A model generated the notes under the pieces. It had not been told where the DNA came from and did no database searches. It saw nothing but the letters and a program-made list of their open reading frames with translations. Shown one piece after another: positions 32,544 to 40,528 of a stretch of 64,000 bases of DNA (positions are counted from its first letter, which is position 1; each line of letters begins with the position of its first letter). A program made the translations under genes and the position numbers. Source of the DNA: Candidatus Liberimonas magnetica (GTDB taxonomy: Bacteria > Elusimicrobiota > Endomicrobiia > Endomicrobiales > JAFGIL01); the NCBI GenBank assembly GCA_020523885.1, contig JAJAPY010000007.1:1-64000 (forward strand). Direction: 5' to 3'.

Positions 32544-33209
32544 ATGTACCAAAACTCATTCGGTCTTATTTTAAAAGCAAGCGTCTTGAACGAAGCCGAT
32601 AAACTTCTGACCATATACACCCGTCAATGGGGGAAGATCTTTGCGGTTGCGCCGGGTGCAAAAAAGATAAAGGCAAAATATATCGGTGCGACTGAGCCGA
32701 TCATAGAAACTGATTTTATGTTCTATTTTACTTCCAGTACTTCAAGGCCGAAAGTAACAGGCGCAAAAATATTGAACAGTTTTCCCTGTCTTACGAAAAA
32801 CTGGAGGCGCCATTTCATAGCCCAGTACTGTGCTGAAATATGCGATAAGCTTACGCCTCTGCAGTCACAAAACCTGTCTAAGTACGACCTGCTCCACCGC
32901 AGCTGGAAATTGCTTGAAACCGCGGATAACCCGTGGCGTATCTATATAGCCTATGCGCTGCGGTTTTTAAAACTCTCAGGGTATGATTTCTCGGAATATA
33001 TAAAAAAAGAAGATTCTTATATGACCAAAGATGAAACGGAAGTTATCAGGCATCTTTCTATTTTCTCAGGAGATGATATAGATAAAAATCTGTCCATAGA
33101 ACAGGAAATGGAAGAAACTTTGATGAAAAAAATAGATAATTTCATAGCCTATTACCTTCACCATAACCTGTCAACAAAAAAACAATGGCAGAAACTAATT
33201 TACGCATAG
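32544..33209 (+). CDS. recO: DNA repair protein RecO
   Basis: A 221-residue protein with an N-terminal OB-fold (SFGLILKASVLNEADKLLTI; GKIFAVAPGAKKIKAK) and a helical C-terminal domain. RecO anneals single strands and loads RecA with RecR. The Cys-rich zinc motif found in many RecO proteins is absent. The position before glyQ is conserved in several phyla. Its TAG stop codon (33207-33209) is part of the first TAGCG heptamer of family A element copy 3, so the C-terminus may have been altered by the element. Confidence 0.87.
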   Translation: MYQNSFGLILKASVLNEADKLLTIYTRQWGKIFAVAPGAKKIKAKYIGATEPIIETDFMFYFTSSTSRPKVTGAKILNSFPCLTKNWRRHFIAQYCAEICDKLTPLQSQNLSKYDLLHRSWKLLETADNPWRIYIAYALRFLKLSGYDFSEYIKKEDSYMTKDETEVIRHLSIFSGDDIDKNLSIEQEMEETLMKKIDNFIAYYLHHNLSTKKQWQKLIYA

Positions 33210-33298
33210 CGTTTAGCGGGTAGCGTATAGCGGATAGTAACTGCAAAGTCTTTGTTTTTGGTTTTTCTATACGCTAAACGCTATACGCTCTACGCTAA
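33206..33298. repeat. Family A heptamer inverted-repeat element, copy 3
   Basis: The left arm (33206-33238) is a run of ATAGCGT, TTAGCGG, GTAGCGT and ATAGCGG heptamers. The right arm (33267-33298) is the inverted run CTATACGCTAAACGCTATAC, then GCTCTACGCTAA. The centre contains AAAGTCTTTGTTTTTGG. This is the most complete copy. It begins at the recO stop codon and ends 16 bases before glyQ. Confidence 0.85.
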
Positions 33299-33314
33299 TA
33301 TTTGAGGTGTTACG

Positions 33315-34172
33315 ATGACTTTTCAGGAAATAATAATGACGCTTGAAAGATTTTGGGCAAAACAGGGATGCCTGATCTGGCAGCCTTACGACCTGGAAAA
33401 AGGAGCAGGTACGTTCAACCCTGCGACTTTCCTCCGGTGCCTGGGCCCCGAGCCTTGGTCGGTCGCTTATGTTGAGCCGTCAAGAAGGCCGGCAGATGGC
33501 AGGTACGGCGAAAACCCGAACCGGCTCCAGCATTACTACCAGTATCAGGTGCTGTTAAAACCTGCGCCTTCGGACATTCAAGCTATGTATCTAGACAGCC
33601 TTAATGTTATAGGACTAAACCCTAAAAAACACGATATACGTTTTGTGGAGGATGACTGGGAATCTCCTACTCTGGGAGCCTGGGGGCTTGGCTGGGAAGT
33701 ATGGCTGGACGGCATGGAAATAACCCAGTTCACTTATTTTCAGCAGGTGGGGAGCATCGATTTAAACCCCATTTCCGTAGAAATAACTTACGGGCTTGAA
33801 CGGCTCTGCATGTATTCTCAAAAAAAGGACAATGTGTATGACATTATGTGGACACCAGAAGTTACATACGGCAAGGTACACCTCGAAGACGAAAAACAGT
33901 GGTCAAAATATAATTTTGAAGAGGCGAACGTTGAGCTGTTAAGGAAGCATTTCACGGAATGGGAAGAAGAGGCAAAGAAACTCCTTGATAAGGACCTTGT
34001 CCTGCCTGCCTATGATGCAGTAATGAAATGCTCCCACTTATTTAACCTGCTTGAAGCGCGGGGCTCCATTTCCGTTACGGATAGAACGGCGTTCATAGCA
34101 AAGGTAAGGAACCTGGCACGAGGGGTCGCGGAGAAATATATAGCTCAAAATTCAATGCAAAATGCAAAATGA
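33315..34172 (+). CDS. glyQ: Glycyl-tRNA synthetase alpha subunit
   Basis: A 285-residue class II catalytic subunit of the heterotetrameric bacterial GlyRS. Characteristic stretches are [39 protein letters not shown] and [20 protein letters not shown]. The ribosome site GAGGTG precedes the ATG. The last eight residues (QNSMQNAK) are encoded by a family C repeat, and the stop codon lies inside it, so the native C-terminus was probably replaced when the repeat arrived. glyS follows after a 144-base gap filled by the rest of that repeat. Confidence 0.96.
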   Translation: MTFQEIIMTLERFWAKQGCLIWQPYDLEKGAGTFNPATFLRCLGPEPWSVAYVEPSRRPADGRYGENPNRLQHYYQYQVLLKPAPSDIQAMYLDSLNVIGLNPKKHDIRFVEDDWESPTLGAWGLGWEVWLDGMEITQFTYFQQVGSIDLNPISVEITYGLERLCMYSQKKDNVYDIMWTPEVTYGKVHLEDEKQWSKYNFEEANVELLRKHFTEWEEEAKKLLDKDLVLPAYDAVMKCSHLFNLLEARGSISVTDRTAFIAKVRNLARGVAEKYIAQNSMQNAK

Positions 34173-34305
34173 AAAATTCAAAATTAAGGTATCATCTTTG
34201 GCGGTTTATTTAGATAATCACGCTCTGGCGGGATACAATAATTCTGCATTTTTCAATTTTCATTTTGCAGTTAAGTTAAGTCGCTTTTGCGATCCTAACT
34301 TGAAA
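34145..34305. repeat. Family C repeat, copy 2 (both arms)
   Basis: The left arm AATGCAAAATGCAAAATGAA (within 34145-34187) and the right arm TTTTTCAATTTTCATTTTGC (within 34242-34274) are inverted copies. They are followed by AAGTTAAGTCGCTTTTGCG and CCTAACTTG, as in copy 1. The left arm encodes the end of GlyQ. The right end stands just before the glyS ribosome site. Confidence 0.75.
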
Positions 34306-34316
34306 GGGTATTAATC

Positions 34317-36401
34317 ATGACAAAAGATGCGCTTTTAGAGATAGGTACTGAAGAAATACCGGCATCGTACATAGAACCTGCCATGGAACAGTTAGGTGAA
34401 ACAATAAAAAAATCCCTTGAACTCCACCAGCTGCCCTACCAGGAAATTAGGTCCTATGCGACGCCGAGAAGGCTTTGTGTTGTAATTAAAAAGCTCAATG
34501 AAAAAACCCAGGACAGGCTGGAAGAATATTCAGGCCCCATGTTAACCATAGCGAAGGATCAAAACGGGGCTTACACCCAGGCTGCCAGAGGCTTCGCGTC
34601 AAAATACAATGTAAGTGTAGAAAAACTTATTATAAAGAAAAAAGAAAAAGGCGAATATGTCTGCATAGAGAAAAAAATACCGGGCAGAAAAGCAGAGGAT
34701 CTGCTTAAGGAGGTCTTCCCTGACGCGATAAAAAAACTTTCTTTTCCTAAAAGCATGGTCTGGGAAGAATCGGGTTTCAGGTTTGCCCGGCCTATAAGGA
34801 CAGTTATTGCGCTTTTTGCAAATAAAGTAATAAAGTTTTCTGTTGCAGGAGTAAAATCGAATAATTATACCTTCGGCCTCCACACCATATCAAGAAAAAA
34901 AATAACCATCTCTACGCCTGAACGCTATGAAACGGAGCTCCGCAATAATTGTGTCCTGATGGACCAGAAAAAAAGAAGGGCGGAGCTTGAACGGGTAATG
35001 GAAAATGCGACAAAGCATATGAAGGGAGATGTGGTTGTTGACCAGGACCTGCTTAGAGAAGTAAATTACCTGGTGGAACACCCCGTCGCTATAGTGGGCA
35101 CATTTGACGAGAAATACCTGAAGCTTCCGCAGGAAGTCCTTATCAACTGCATGAGGAAAAAACAAAAATTCTTTCCTGTAATAAATAAAAAAGAATTAAC
35201 AAATCATTTCATAGGTATCCGCAACGGCATATCCGAGAACCAGAATGTAGTAAAAGAAGGGTACGAACGGGTGTTGTCTGCAAGGCTCTCGGATGCGGAG
35301 TTCTTCTTTCACCAGGATACTAAAAGGCCTTTGGCCGAGAAAGCAGAAAAACTCAAAGGCGTAGTATTCCACGACAAACTTTTAGGCGATAGGACGATGT
35401 TCGGCAAAATAAACAGGGTAAAGAAGATAGCTTCTTTCCTGAACGATAGGCTTAACGATAATGTGAAAGTTGACGGTTCAAGAATCGAAAGGGCGTGCAT
35501 GCTGTTAAAAGCAGACCTTGTAACAGAAATGGTCTTTGAATTCCCCGAGATGCAGGGTGTTATAGGCCGCATATATGCGGAACACGACAATGAGGATAAA
35601 GATGTCTCACAGGCTGTGGAAGAGCATTACTGGCCCCTTGTAAACGACGGGAAACTGCCTAAAACCGGTCTCGGCACTATCCTGGCGTTGAGCGATAAGC
35701 TGGACACGCTTACCGGCTATTTCTCCGTAGGCATACAGCCGAGCGGCTCAGCAGACCCTTACGGCCTGCGCAGGCTCGCTGCCGGGATATTAAGGATACT
35801 TATTGAGAAACAGTTTCCTGTAAGGATAAAAGAACTCATTGATATCCTAAAAAGCAGCGGCTGGCAGATCAGTCAGGAAGTTGAAAAAAGCATAAAAGAT
35901 TTTTTAAAACTTAGGATAGAGAATATCTTTGAAACAAAAGGTTATAAATTCGACGAAGTCCGCTCTGTACTTGCTACGGAAGACGACGACCTTCTTGATA
36001 TACAGAACCGCCTGGAAGCGTTAAAAAAGATACGCAAGCTGCCTGATTTTGAGCCGCTGGCCACAGCTTTCAAGCGTACGGCAAATATCTTAAAACAGGC
36101 AAAAAAGAATAACTTTGAAATCCCGGGCACCGTAGATGAGAACCTGTTCAAAGAGGAAGCGGAAAAGAAACTATTTTTAAGTATATACAATTTAGAAAAC
36201 AATCTCAAAGTTTCTCTGGATAACAAGGACTATATGGCCGTGTTAAAACAGATGGTAACCATAAAACCCGACGTTGATGAGTTTTTTGTCAAAGTAATGG
36301 TAATGGCAGAAGATATAAGCCTCAGGGCAAACCGCCTTGCTGTTTTAAAGTATATTGAGAATTTATTCTTTAAAGTGCTTGATTTTTCTCAATTACAATA
36401 A
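34317..36401 (+). CDS. glyS: Glycyl-tRNA synthetase beta subunit
   Basis: A 694-residue tRNA-binding subunit of GlyRS. It shows the family N-terminus LLEIGTEEIPASYIEPAMEQ, the conserved YATPRRLCVVI and the HD-like middle domain region with VGIQPSGSADPYGLRRLAAG near residue 475. The C-terminal helical domain has the DALRI-like anticodon-binding pattern (VDEFFVKVMVMAED). The ribosome site GAAAGGG precedes the ATG. It ends the conserved run that starts at phoH. Confidence 0.96.
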   Translation: MTKDALLEIGTEEIPASYIEPAMEQLGETIKKSLELHQLPYQEIRSYATPRRLCVVIKKLNEKTQDRLEEYSGPMLTIAKDQNGAYTQAARGFASKYNVSVEKLIIKKKEKGEYVCIEKKIPGRKAEDLLKEVFPDAIKKLSFPKSMVWEESGFRFARPIRTVIALFANKVIKFSVAGVKSNNYTFGLHTISRKKITISTPERYETELRNNCVLMDQKKRRAELERVMENATKHMKGDVVVDQDLLREVNYLVEHPVAIVGTFDEKYLKLPQEVLINCMRKKQKFFPVINKKELTNHFIGIRNGISENQNVVKEGYERVLSARLSDAEFFFHQDTKRPLAEKAEKLKGVVFHDKLLGDRTMFGKINRVKKIASFLNDRLNDNVKVDGSRIERACMLLKADLVTEMVFEFPEMQGVIGRIYAEHDNEDKDVSQAVEEHYWPLVNDGKLPKTGLGTILALSDKLDTLTGYFSVGIQPSGSADPYGLRRLAAGILRILIEKQFPVRIKELIDILKSSGWQISQEVEKSIKDFLKLRIENIFETKGYKFDEVRSVLATEDDDLLDIQNRLEALKKIRKLPDFEPLATAFKRTANILKQAKKNNFEIPGTVDENLFKEEAEKKLFLSIYNLENNLKVSLDNKDYMAVLKQMVTIKPDVDEFFVKVMVMAEDISLRANRLAVLKYIENLFFKVLDFSQLQ

Positions 36402-36405
36402 ATAT

Positions 36406-36436
36406 TAGCGTATAGCGTTTAGCGTGGAGTGTATAG
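36406..36436. repeat. Family A half element, copy 5 (left arm only)
   Basis: TAGCGTATAGCGTTTAGCGT (from 36406), followed by GGAGTGTATAG, matches the left arm of complete copies. No right arm follows; the nucleotidyltransferase gene begins at once. Either the second arm was lost or the inserted genes replaced it. Confidence 0.7.
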
Positions 36437-36441
36437 AAGAA

Positions 36442-36963
36442 ATGAAAAGAAACGGCAATACCTTAATCAAAGATGATTTTAGGGATTTTATAAATTTATT
36501 GAATAAACACAAAGTTGATTATTGTATCACCGGAGCTTATGCCGTGTCTTTTCACTCTGAACCGCGGGCCACAAGAGATATTGATTTTTATATAGCACAT
36601 ACAAAAGATAATTCTAAAAGGGCGGCGCTTGCCATAAAGGAATTTGCCGGCGCTGAAGTTGACAAGAACTATTTCAATACAGATGAGGTCGTTATTTTGC
36701 GTATCGGAATCGAGCCAAACCAAATAGAATTAGCAAACGGATTAACCGGCTTAAAAGATGATGAAATAATTAAGCATCGTGTAAAAGGAAAATATAGTGA
36801 TGTAACCGCATATTATATAGGCATGGATGAGCTTATAAAGAACAAAGCTATTGTAAAAAATATGCCTCATAGAGGGAGAAAAAAAGGGACAGATTCAACA
36901 GACTATGAGACATTGAGACTAATTAAAAAAAAGCTTATAAAAATGGGCACAGTTAATGAATAA
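36442..36963 (+). CDS. Nucleotidyltransferase of a two-gene module (DUF6036/AbiEii-like)
   Basis: A 173-residue protein with a nucleotidyltransferase-fold signature: YCITGAYAVSFHSEPRATRDIDFYI (about residues 26-50, given here in part as ITGAYAVSFH and PRATRDIDFYI). The DID pair is the metal site. The C-terminal half has YIGMDELIKNKA and a Lys/Arg-rich end. The ATG at 36442 is taken, as the upstream GTG falls in the repeat arm. It is followed by a 63-residue small protein, a pairing common in toxin-antitoxin-like modules. The activity of this family is uncertain; a tRNA- or protein-modifying NMP transferase is possible. Confidence 0.65.
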   Translation: MKRNGNTLIKDDFRDFINLLNKHKVDYCITGAYAVSFHSEPRATRDIDFYIAHTKDNSKRAALAIKEFAGAEVDKNYFNTDEVVILRIGIEPNQIELANGLTGLKDDEIIKHRVKGKYSDVTAYYIGMDELIKNKAIVKNMPHRGRKKGTDSTDYETLRLIKKKLIKMGTVNE

Positions 36964-36964
36964 A

Positions 36965-37147
36965 ATGCAAATTAAGTTTTATCATTCATACAAAGAAGCA
37001 GACGCTGATATGCTTAAAGATTCCTTGTTAATGAAACCTGAAGAACGAGTTGCAGCCATGAATGCAATCAGAAAAAGAGTTTATGCGTTGAAAGGGATAA
37101 AGGCTGACAATGAGGTTATTAAAACCATTTCTTACGGAAAAAGGTAA
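36965..37147 (+). CDS. Small partner protein of the nucleotidyltransferase
   Basis: A 60-residue basic protein (MQIKFYHSYKEADADMLKDS to ISYGKR). The centre MKPEERVAAMNAIRKRVYAL and the ending ISYGKR are typical of a small family that accompanies nucleotidyltransferases. An ATG three codons earlier (36956) overlaps the upstream stop; either start is possible. Translational coupling is likely. The function is probably antitoxin or regulatory, by analogy with position. Confidence 0.6.
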   Translation: MQIKFYHSYKEADADMLKDSLLMKPEERVAAMNAIRKRVYALKGIKADNEVIKTISYGKR

Positions 37148-37216
37148 CTGACATTAGGAAATCCGCAACACAGGGACTAAAACAGCATAACCGGATTTAT
37201 TAAGATTTTAAAAAGC

Positions 37217-37653
37217 ATGAAATATTCAGTAATTTTATCAATAGTAACTGCGCTATCAGCAATTATGGGTGGGGTATTTGGAGCTTATTTCCAATCTCGT
37301 TTTCAACATAAAAAGGAAGTTGAGGAAGATATTCATCAGTTGAAACGAAAAAGGTATGGTTCAATTTTAATCCAGATGCTTACAATTCTTAATCCTGATA
37401 GTTTGCAGAAGCACAGCAATTTCGAGATGATCTTAAAAACATAGAAAATTTTAAGGAAGAAGTAAAAGCAGAAATGCTTCACAGTATCCTGTTTGCTGAT
37501 GATGCCGTAATAAAAGCAATGGCAGAATTTGTTAAAAAACCCTCTCACACTTCATATATCAAAACTGTCTCTGCAATGAGAAAAGATTTGTGGGGTAAGA
37601 AAACGGAGATAGACGAGGATATTTTGAAAGAATTTTCTGCTAAAAAGAATTGA
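37217..37653 (+). pseudogene. Frameshifted single-helix membrane protein
   Basis: The frame starts with a transmembrane helix (YSVILSIVTALSAIMGGVFG), then a charged region HKKEVEEDIHQLKRKRYGSI. It stops at 37444. From about 37420 the coding pattern continues one frame over (QFRDDLKNIENFKEEVKAEM, later SYIKTVSAMRKDLWGKK) to TGA at 37651-37653. The whole span is 437 bases, one short of a multiple of three, so a single-base deletion near 37420 explains it. The protein would be about 145 residues, with one helix and a soluble tail of unknown role. A sequencing error is the other explanation. Confidence 0.65.
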
Positions 37654-37721
37654 TGAAATTTATTTTATGTGAAACAGCAGGACGCCTGAGTCAATTTTGT
37701 AGTTTATAGGAGTATTTTTAA

Positions 37722-38015
37722 GTGAAAATAACAATAAAAGAAGTTGAACATGTAGCTAAACTGGCAAGGCTTGAACTTTCTCCGGAAGAAAAAGAGAAGT
37801 ATGCCGGCCAGCTTGAAAAGATATTGGAGTATGTAGACCTGTTGAATAAACTGGATACCAAAGATATTGAACCGACAAGCCATGCTCTTGAATTAGAAAA
37901 TGTCTTTAGGGAAGATAAGCTTGAGCCTTGTTCAACGGAAGCCCGCGACAGGCTCCTGGCAAATGCTCCTGAGCGGGAAGGCGATTATTTCAAGGTAAAA
38001 AAGGTAATTGAATAA
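37722..38015 (+). CDS. gatC: Asp-tRNA(Asn)/Glu-tRNA(Gln) amidotransferase subunit C
   Basis: A 97-residue scaffold subunit that clamps GatA and GatB together. Family pattern: [20 protein letters not shown] near the start, [12 protein letters not shown] in the middle and REDKLEP, with the ending [16 protein letters not shown]. The start is GTG, with AGGAG 10 bases upstream. It is followed by gatA one base after the stop. Confidence 0.93.
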   Translation: MKITIKEVEHVAKLARLELSPEEKEKYAGQLEKILEYVDLLNKLDTKDIEPTSHALELENVFREDKLEPCSTEARDRLLANAPEREGDYFKVKKVIE

Positions 38016-38016
38016 A

Positions 38017-39480
38017 ATGGAAAACAATATAACGAACCTTTCTGCAAAAGAATTGAGCGAGAAAATAAAAGCCCGCGAGCTCTCAAGCTCTGAAGTTACA
38101 CGGGCCTATCTTGACAGGATAAAAGCCGTAGATCCTAAGATAAAATCTTTTGTCACGGTCTTTGAAGAAGAGGCTTTAGAACAAGCCGAAACAATCGATA
38201 AAAAAGCCGCAGGCAAAGAAGAACTCGGGCCGCTTTGCGGGGTCCCTATAGCGATAAAAGATAACATGATGATCACTGGCACTCCGACAACCTGTTCTTC
38301 AAAGATATTAAAGAATTATCTGGCGACGTATGACTCTACTGTAATAACAAAATTAAAAACCGCTGATGCGGTTTTCCTTGGGAAAACGAATATGGACGAG
38401 TTTGCCATGGGTTCTTCTACCGAGAACTCGGCTTTTTTTACTACCAAAAACCCGTGGGATACAAGCCGTATACCCGGAGGTTCATCAGGAGGGAGCGCAG
38501 CGTGTGTTTCAAGCCTCATGGCTGCGGTATCTCTTGGTTCGGATACAGGAGGGTCTATAAGACAGCCTGCAAGCTGCTGCGGAGTTATCGGTTTAAAACC
38601 GACCTACGGCAGAGTGAGCAGGTACGGCCTGGTAGCTTTTGCTTCCTCTCTTGACCAGATAGGCCCTTTTTCAAGGACTGTTGAAGATACCGCACTGCTT
38701 CTTAAAACGATCTCAGGTTATGACCCGAAAGATTCTACTTCTGTTGATATGGAAGTCCCTGATTATGAGGAGTTAATGAAAAAGGATATAAAAGGTTTGC
38801 GCATTGGCCTTCCAAAAGAGTATTTTATTGCCGGCCTTGATAAAGAGGTTGATACGGCGGTAAAAGAAGCTATAAAAGTTCTTGAAAACCTGGGCGCAAA
38901 AGTTGAAGAAATCTCCCTTCCTCACACGGAATATGCCGTGGCAGTATATTATATTATCGCGCCCAGCGAAGCATCCGCAAACCTTGCCAGGTATGACGGT
39001 GTAAAATACGGCTTCAGGGCGGACTGCGATAACCTTATTCAGGAATATGAAAAAACAAGGGGCCAGGGGTTCGGCCCTGAGGTCAAAAGGCGTATCATGC
39101 TTGGGACTTATGCCCTCTCTTCCGGTTATTATGACGCTTATTATGCAAAGGCTCAGAAGGTTCGGACACTGATAAAAAAAGATTTTGAAGAAACGTTTAA
39201 AAAGGTAGATGTTATAATAACACCCACTTCTCCTACGGTTGCTTTTAAAGCCGGGGAAAGAACGGACAACCCCTTAGAGATGTATTTGTCTGATATCTTT
39301 ACCATATCGTGCAACCTGGCAGGCATACCGGGGGTATCGGTACCCTGCGGTTTCTCAAAGGACGGCCTTCCAATAGGGCTCCAGCTGTTAGGCGATTATT
39401 TTAAGGAAGAAGAACTGTTAAGAACGGCATACAATTATGAAAAAAATACATATTGGCATACTAAACATCCTGAAGTTTAG
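38017..39480 (+). CDS. gatA: Asp-tRNA(Asn)/Glu-tRNA(Gln) amidotransferase subunit A
   Basis: A 487-residue amidase-signature enzyme that frees ammonia from glutamine for transfer to the misacylated tRNA. The catalytic Ser-cisSer-Lys set is present: Lys in VPIAIKDNM near residue 76, Ser in [12 protein letters not shown] near 151 and Ser in [11 protein letters not shown] near 175. The following [18 protein letters not shown] is the usual signature tail. The ATG at 38017 lies one base after the gatC stop; the upstream TTG is unlikely. gatB is not next: a beta-lactamase-fold gene and a repeat stand between. Confidence 0.95.
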   Translation: MENNITNLSAKELSEKIKARELSSSEVTRAYLDRIKAVDPKIKSFVTVFEEEALEQAETIDKKAAGKEELGPLCGVPIAIKDNMMITGTPTTCSSKILKNYLATYDSTVITKLKTADAVFLGKTNMDEFAMGSSTENSAFFTTKNPWDTSRIPGGSSGGSAACVSSLMAAVSLGSDTGGSIRQPASCCGVIGLKPTYGRVSRYGLVAFASSLDQIGPFSRTVEDTALLLKTISGYDPKDSTSVDMEVPDYEELMKKDIKGLRIGLPKEYFIAGLDKEVDTAVKEAIKVLENLGAKVEEISLPHTEYAVAVYYIIAPSEASANLARYDGVKYGFRADCDNLIQEYEKTRGQGFGPEVKRRIMLGTYALSSGYYDAYYAKAQKVRTLIKKDFEETFKKVDVIITPTSPTVAFKAGERTDNPLEMYLSDIFTISCNLAGIPGVSVPCGFSKDGLPIGLQLLGDYFKEEELLRTAYNYEKNTYWHTKHPEV

Positions 39481-39496
39481 TTATTATAACTTCGAG

Positions 39497-40426
39497 ATGC
39501 TTATAAGGAACATTTTCTTCCCTCACACGGCTGTGAAGAAAGCTTTTTCTATAATTAATTATATAATTATCGTGGTTTTTTTTGCAGGTATCGGCGCAGG
39601 CTTATATTCTTACATACCTTTTTATGTTTTTTTTGAGCAGCGCTGCGAAGATTACCGTTGTATGATGAAAGACCTGAATAAAAGAAGCCAGCATTTTCGC
39701 GGAGATGTTGCTATTCTGGTCAAAGACCTATTGACCAATGAGACAGTTAAAATAAATTCGGATAAACTATACCCGAGCGCAAGCCTTGTAAAAATCCCTA
39801 TCATGGCCGCTGTATTTGAAGCTCAAAGGGAGGGCAAGCTTAACCTTTCGGATAAGCTTGTTTTAAAAGGCAGCCAGAAAGTATATTCTCGTAAAGGTTT
39901 ATATAGAAAAAGAGCCGGGAAGAAATTTACTATCAGGGAGCTTGTGGAAAGGATGATAATAACAAGCGATAATACCGCAACGAATGTGCTTGTTGATGCG
40001 CTTGGTTTCGGGTATATAAACCAAAAGTTTACAGAGTTCGGGCTGAAAGATACGGACTTAAGGCGCGGCATAATGGAGTTGAAGTGGCGCAAGCTGGGCA
40101 TAGAGAATTATACTACAGCAGAGGATATGACATACCTGCTTGAACAAATATACCATAGCAAGATAGTGGACGAAGAATCCTGCAAAGAGATGCTTGATAT
40201 CTTAAAAAGGCAGAAGATAAACGACAGGATACCGTACCTTCTTCCTACGACCCTTGATATAGCGCACAAAACAGGCACCCTTGACGATACTATAAGCGAT
40301 GTCGGCATAATATTTACCCCAAAAGGCGATTTTATAGTCTGTGTCCTTACACAGAACATAAGAAGTTTAAGAATGGCAAAAAAATTGATAAGGAACGTTG
40401 CTGCTGACGCATACAGCTACTACTAG
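39497..40426 (+). CDS. Membrane-anchored class A beta-lactamase-fold serine hydrolase
   Basis: A 309-residue protein with an N-terminal transmembrane anchor (about 18-42). The periplasmic domain has the serine-enzyme motifs SLVK (SxxK) near residue 97, SDN near 158 and HKTGT (KTG box) near 258. The spacing fits class A beta-lactamases. The general-base Glu of the omega loop (ExxLN) is not evident, so it may be a peptidase or a divergent enzyme instead of an antibiotic hydrolase. The start is uncertain: the ATG at 39497 lies 17 bases after gatA, and another at 39437 lies inside gatA. The stop codon TAG (40424-40426) is the first triplet of a family A element. Confidence 0.75.
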   Translation: MLIRNIFFPHTAVKKAFSIINYIIIVVFFAGIGAGLYSYIPFYVFFEQRCEDYRCMMKDLNKRSQHFRGDVAILVKDLLTNETVKINSDKLYPSASLVKIPIMAAVFEAQREGKLNLSDKLVLKGSQKVYSRKGLYRKRAGKKFTIRELVERMIITSDNTATNVLVDALGFGYINQKFTEFGLKDTDLRRGIMELKWRKLGIENYTTAEDMTYLLEQIYHSKIVDEESCKEMLDILKRQKINDRIPYLLPTTLDIAHKTGTLDDTISDVGIIFTPKGDFIVCVLTQNIRSLRMAKKLIRNVAADAYSYY

Positions 40427-40515
40427 CGTAGAGCGTGGAGCGGATAGCGTATAGGAACGTCAGAGTCTCTAAGGTTTTGTTTTTCTATACGCTCTACGCT
40501 ATCCGCTATACGCTA
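40424..40515. repeat. Family A heptamer inverted-repeat element, copy 4
   Basis: The left arm TAGCGTAGAGCGTGGAGCGG continues to ATAGCGTATAG (40424-40454). The right arm CTATACGCTCTACGCTATCC ends with GCTATACGCTA (40485-40515). The centre has CAGAGTCTCTAAGGTTTTG. It begins exactly at the stop codon of the beta-lactamase-fold gene and ends 13 bases before gatB. Confidence 0.85.
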
Positions 40516-40528
40516 GATATGAGAGAAC

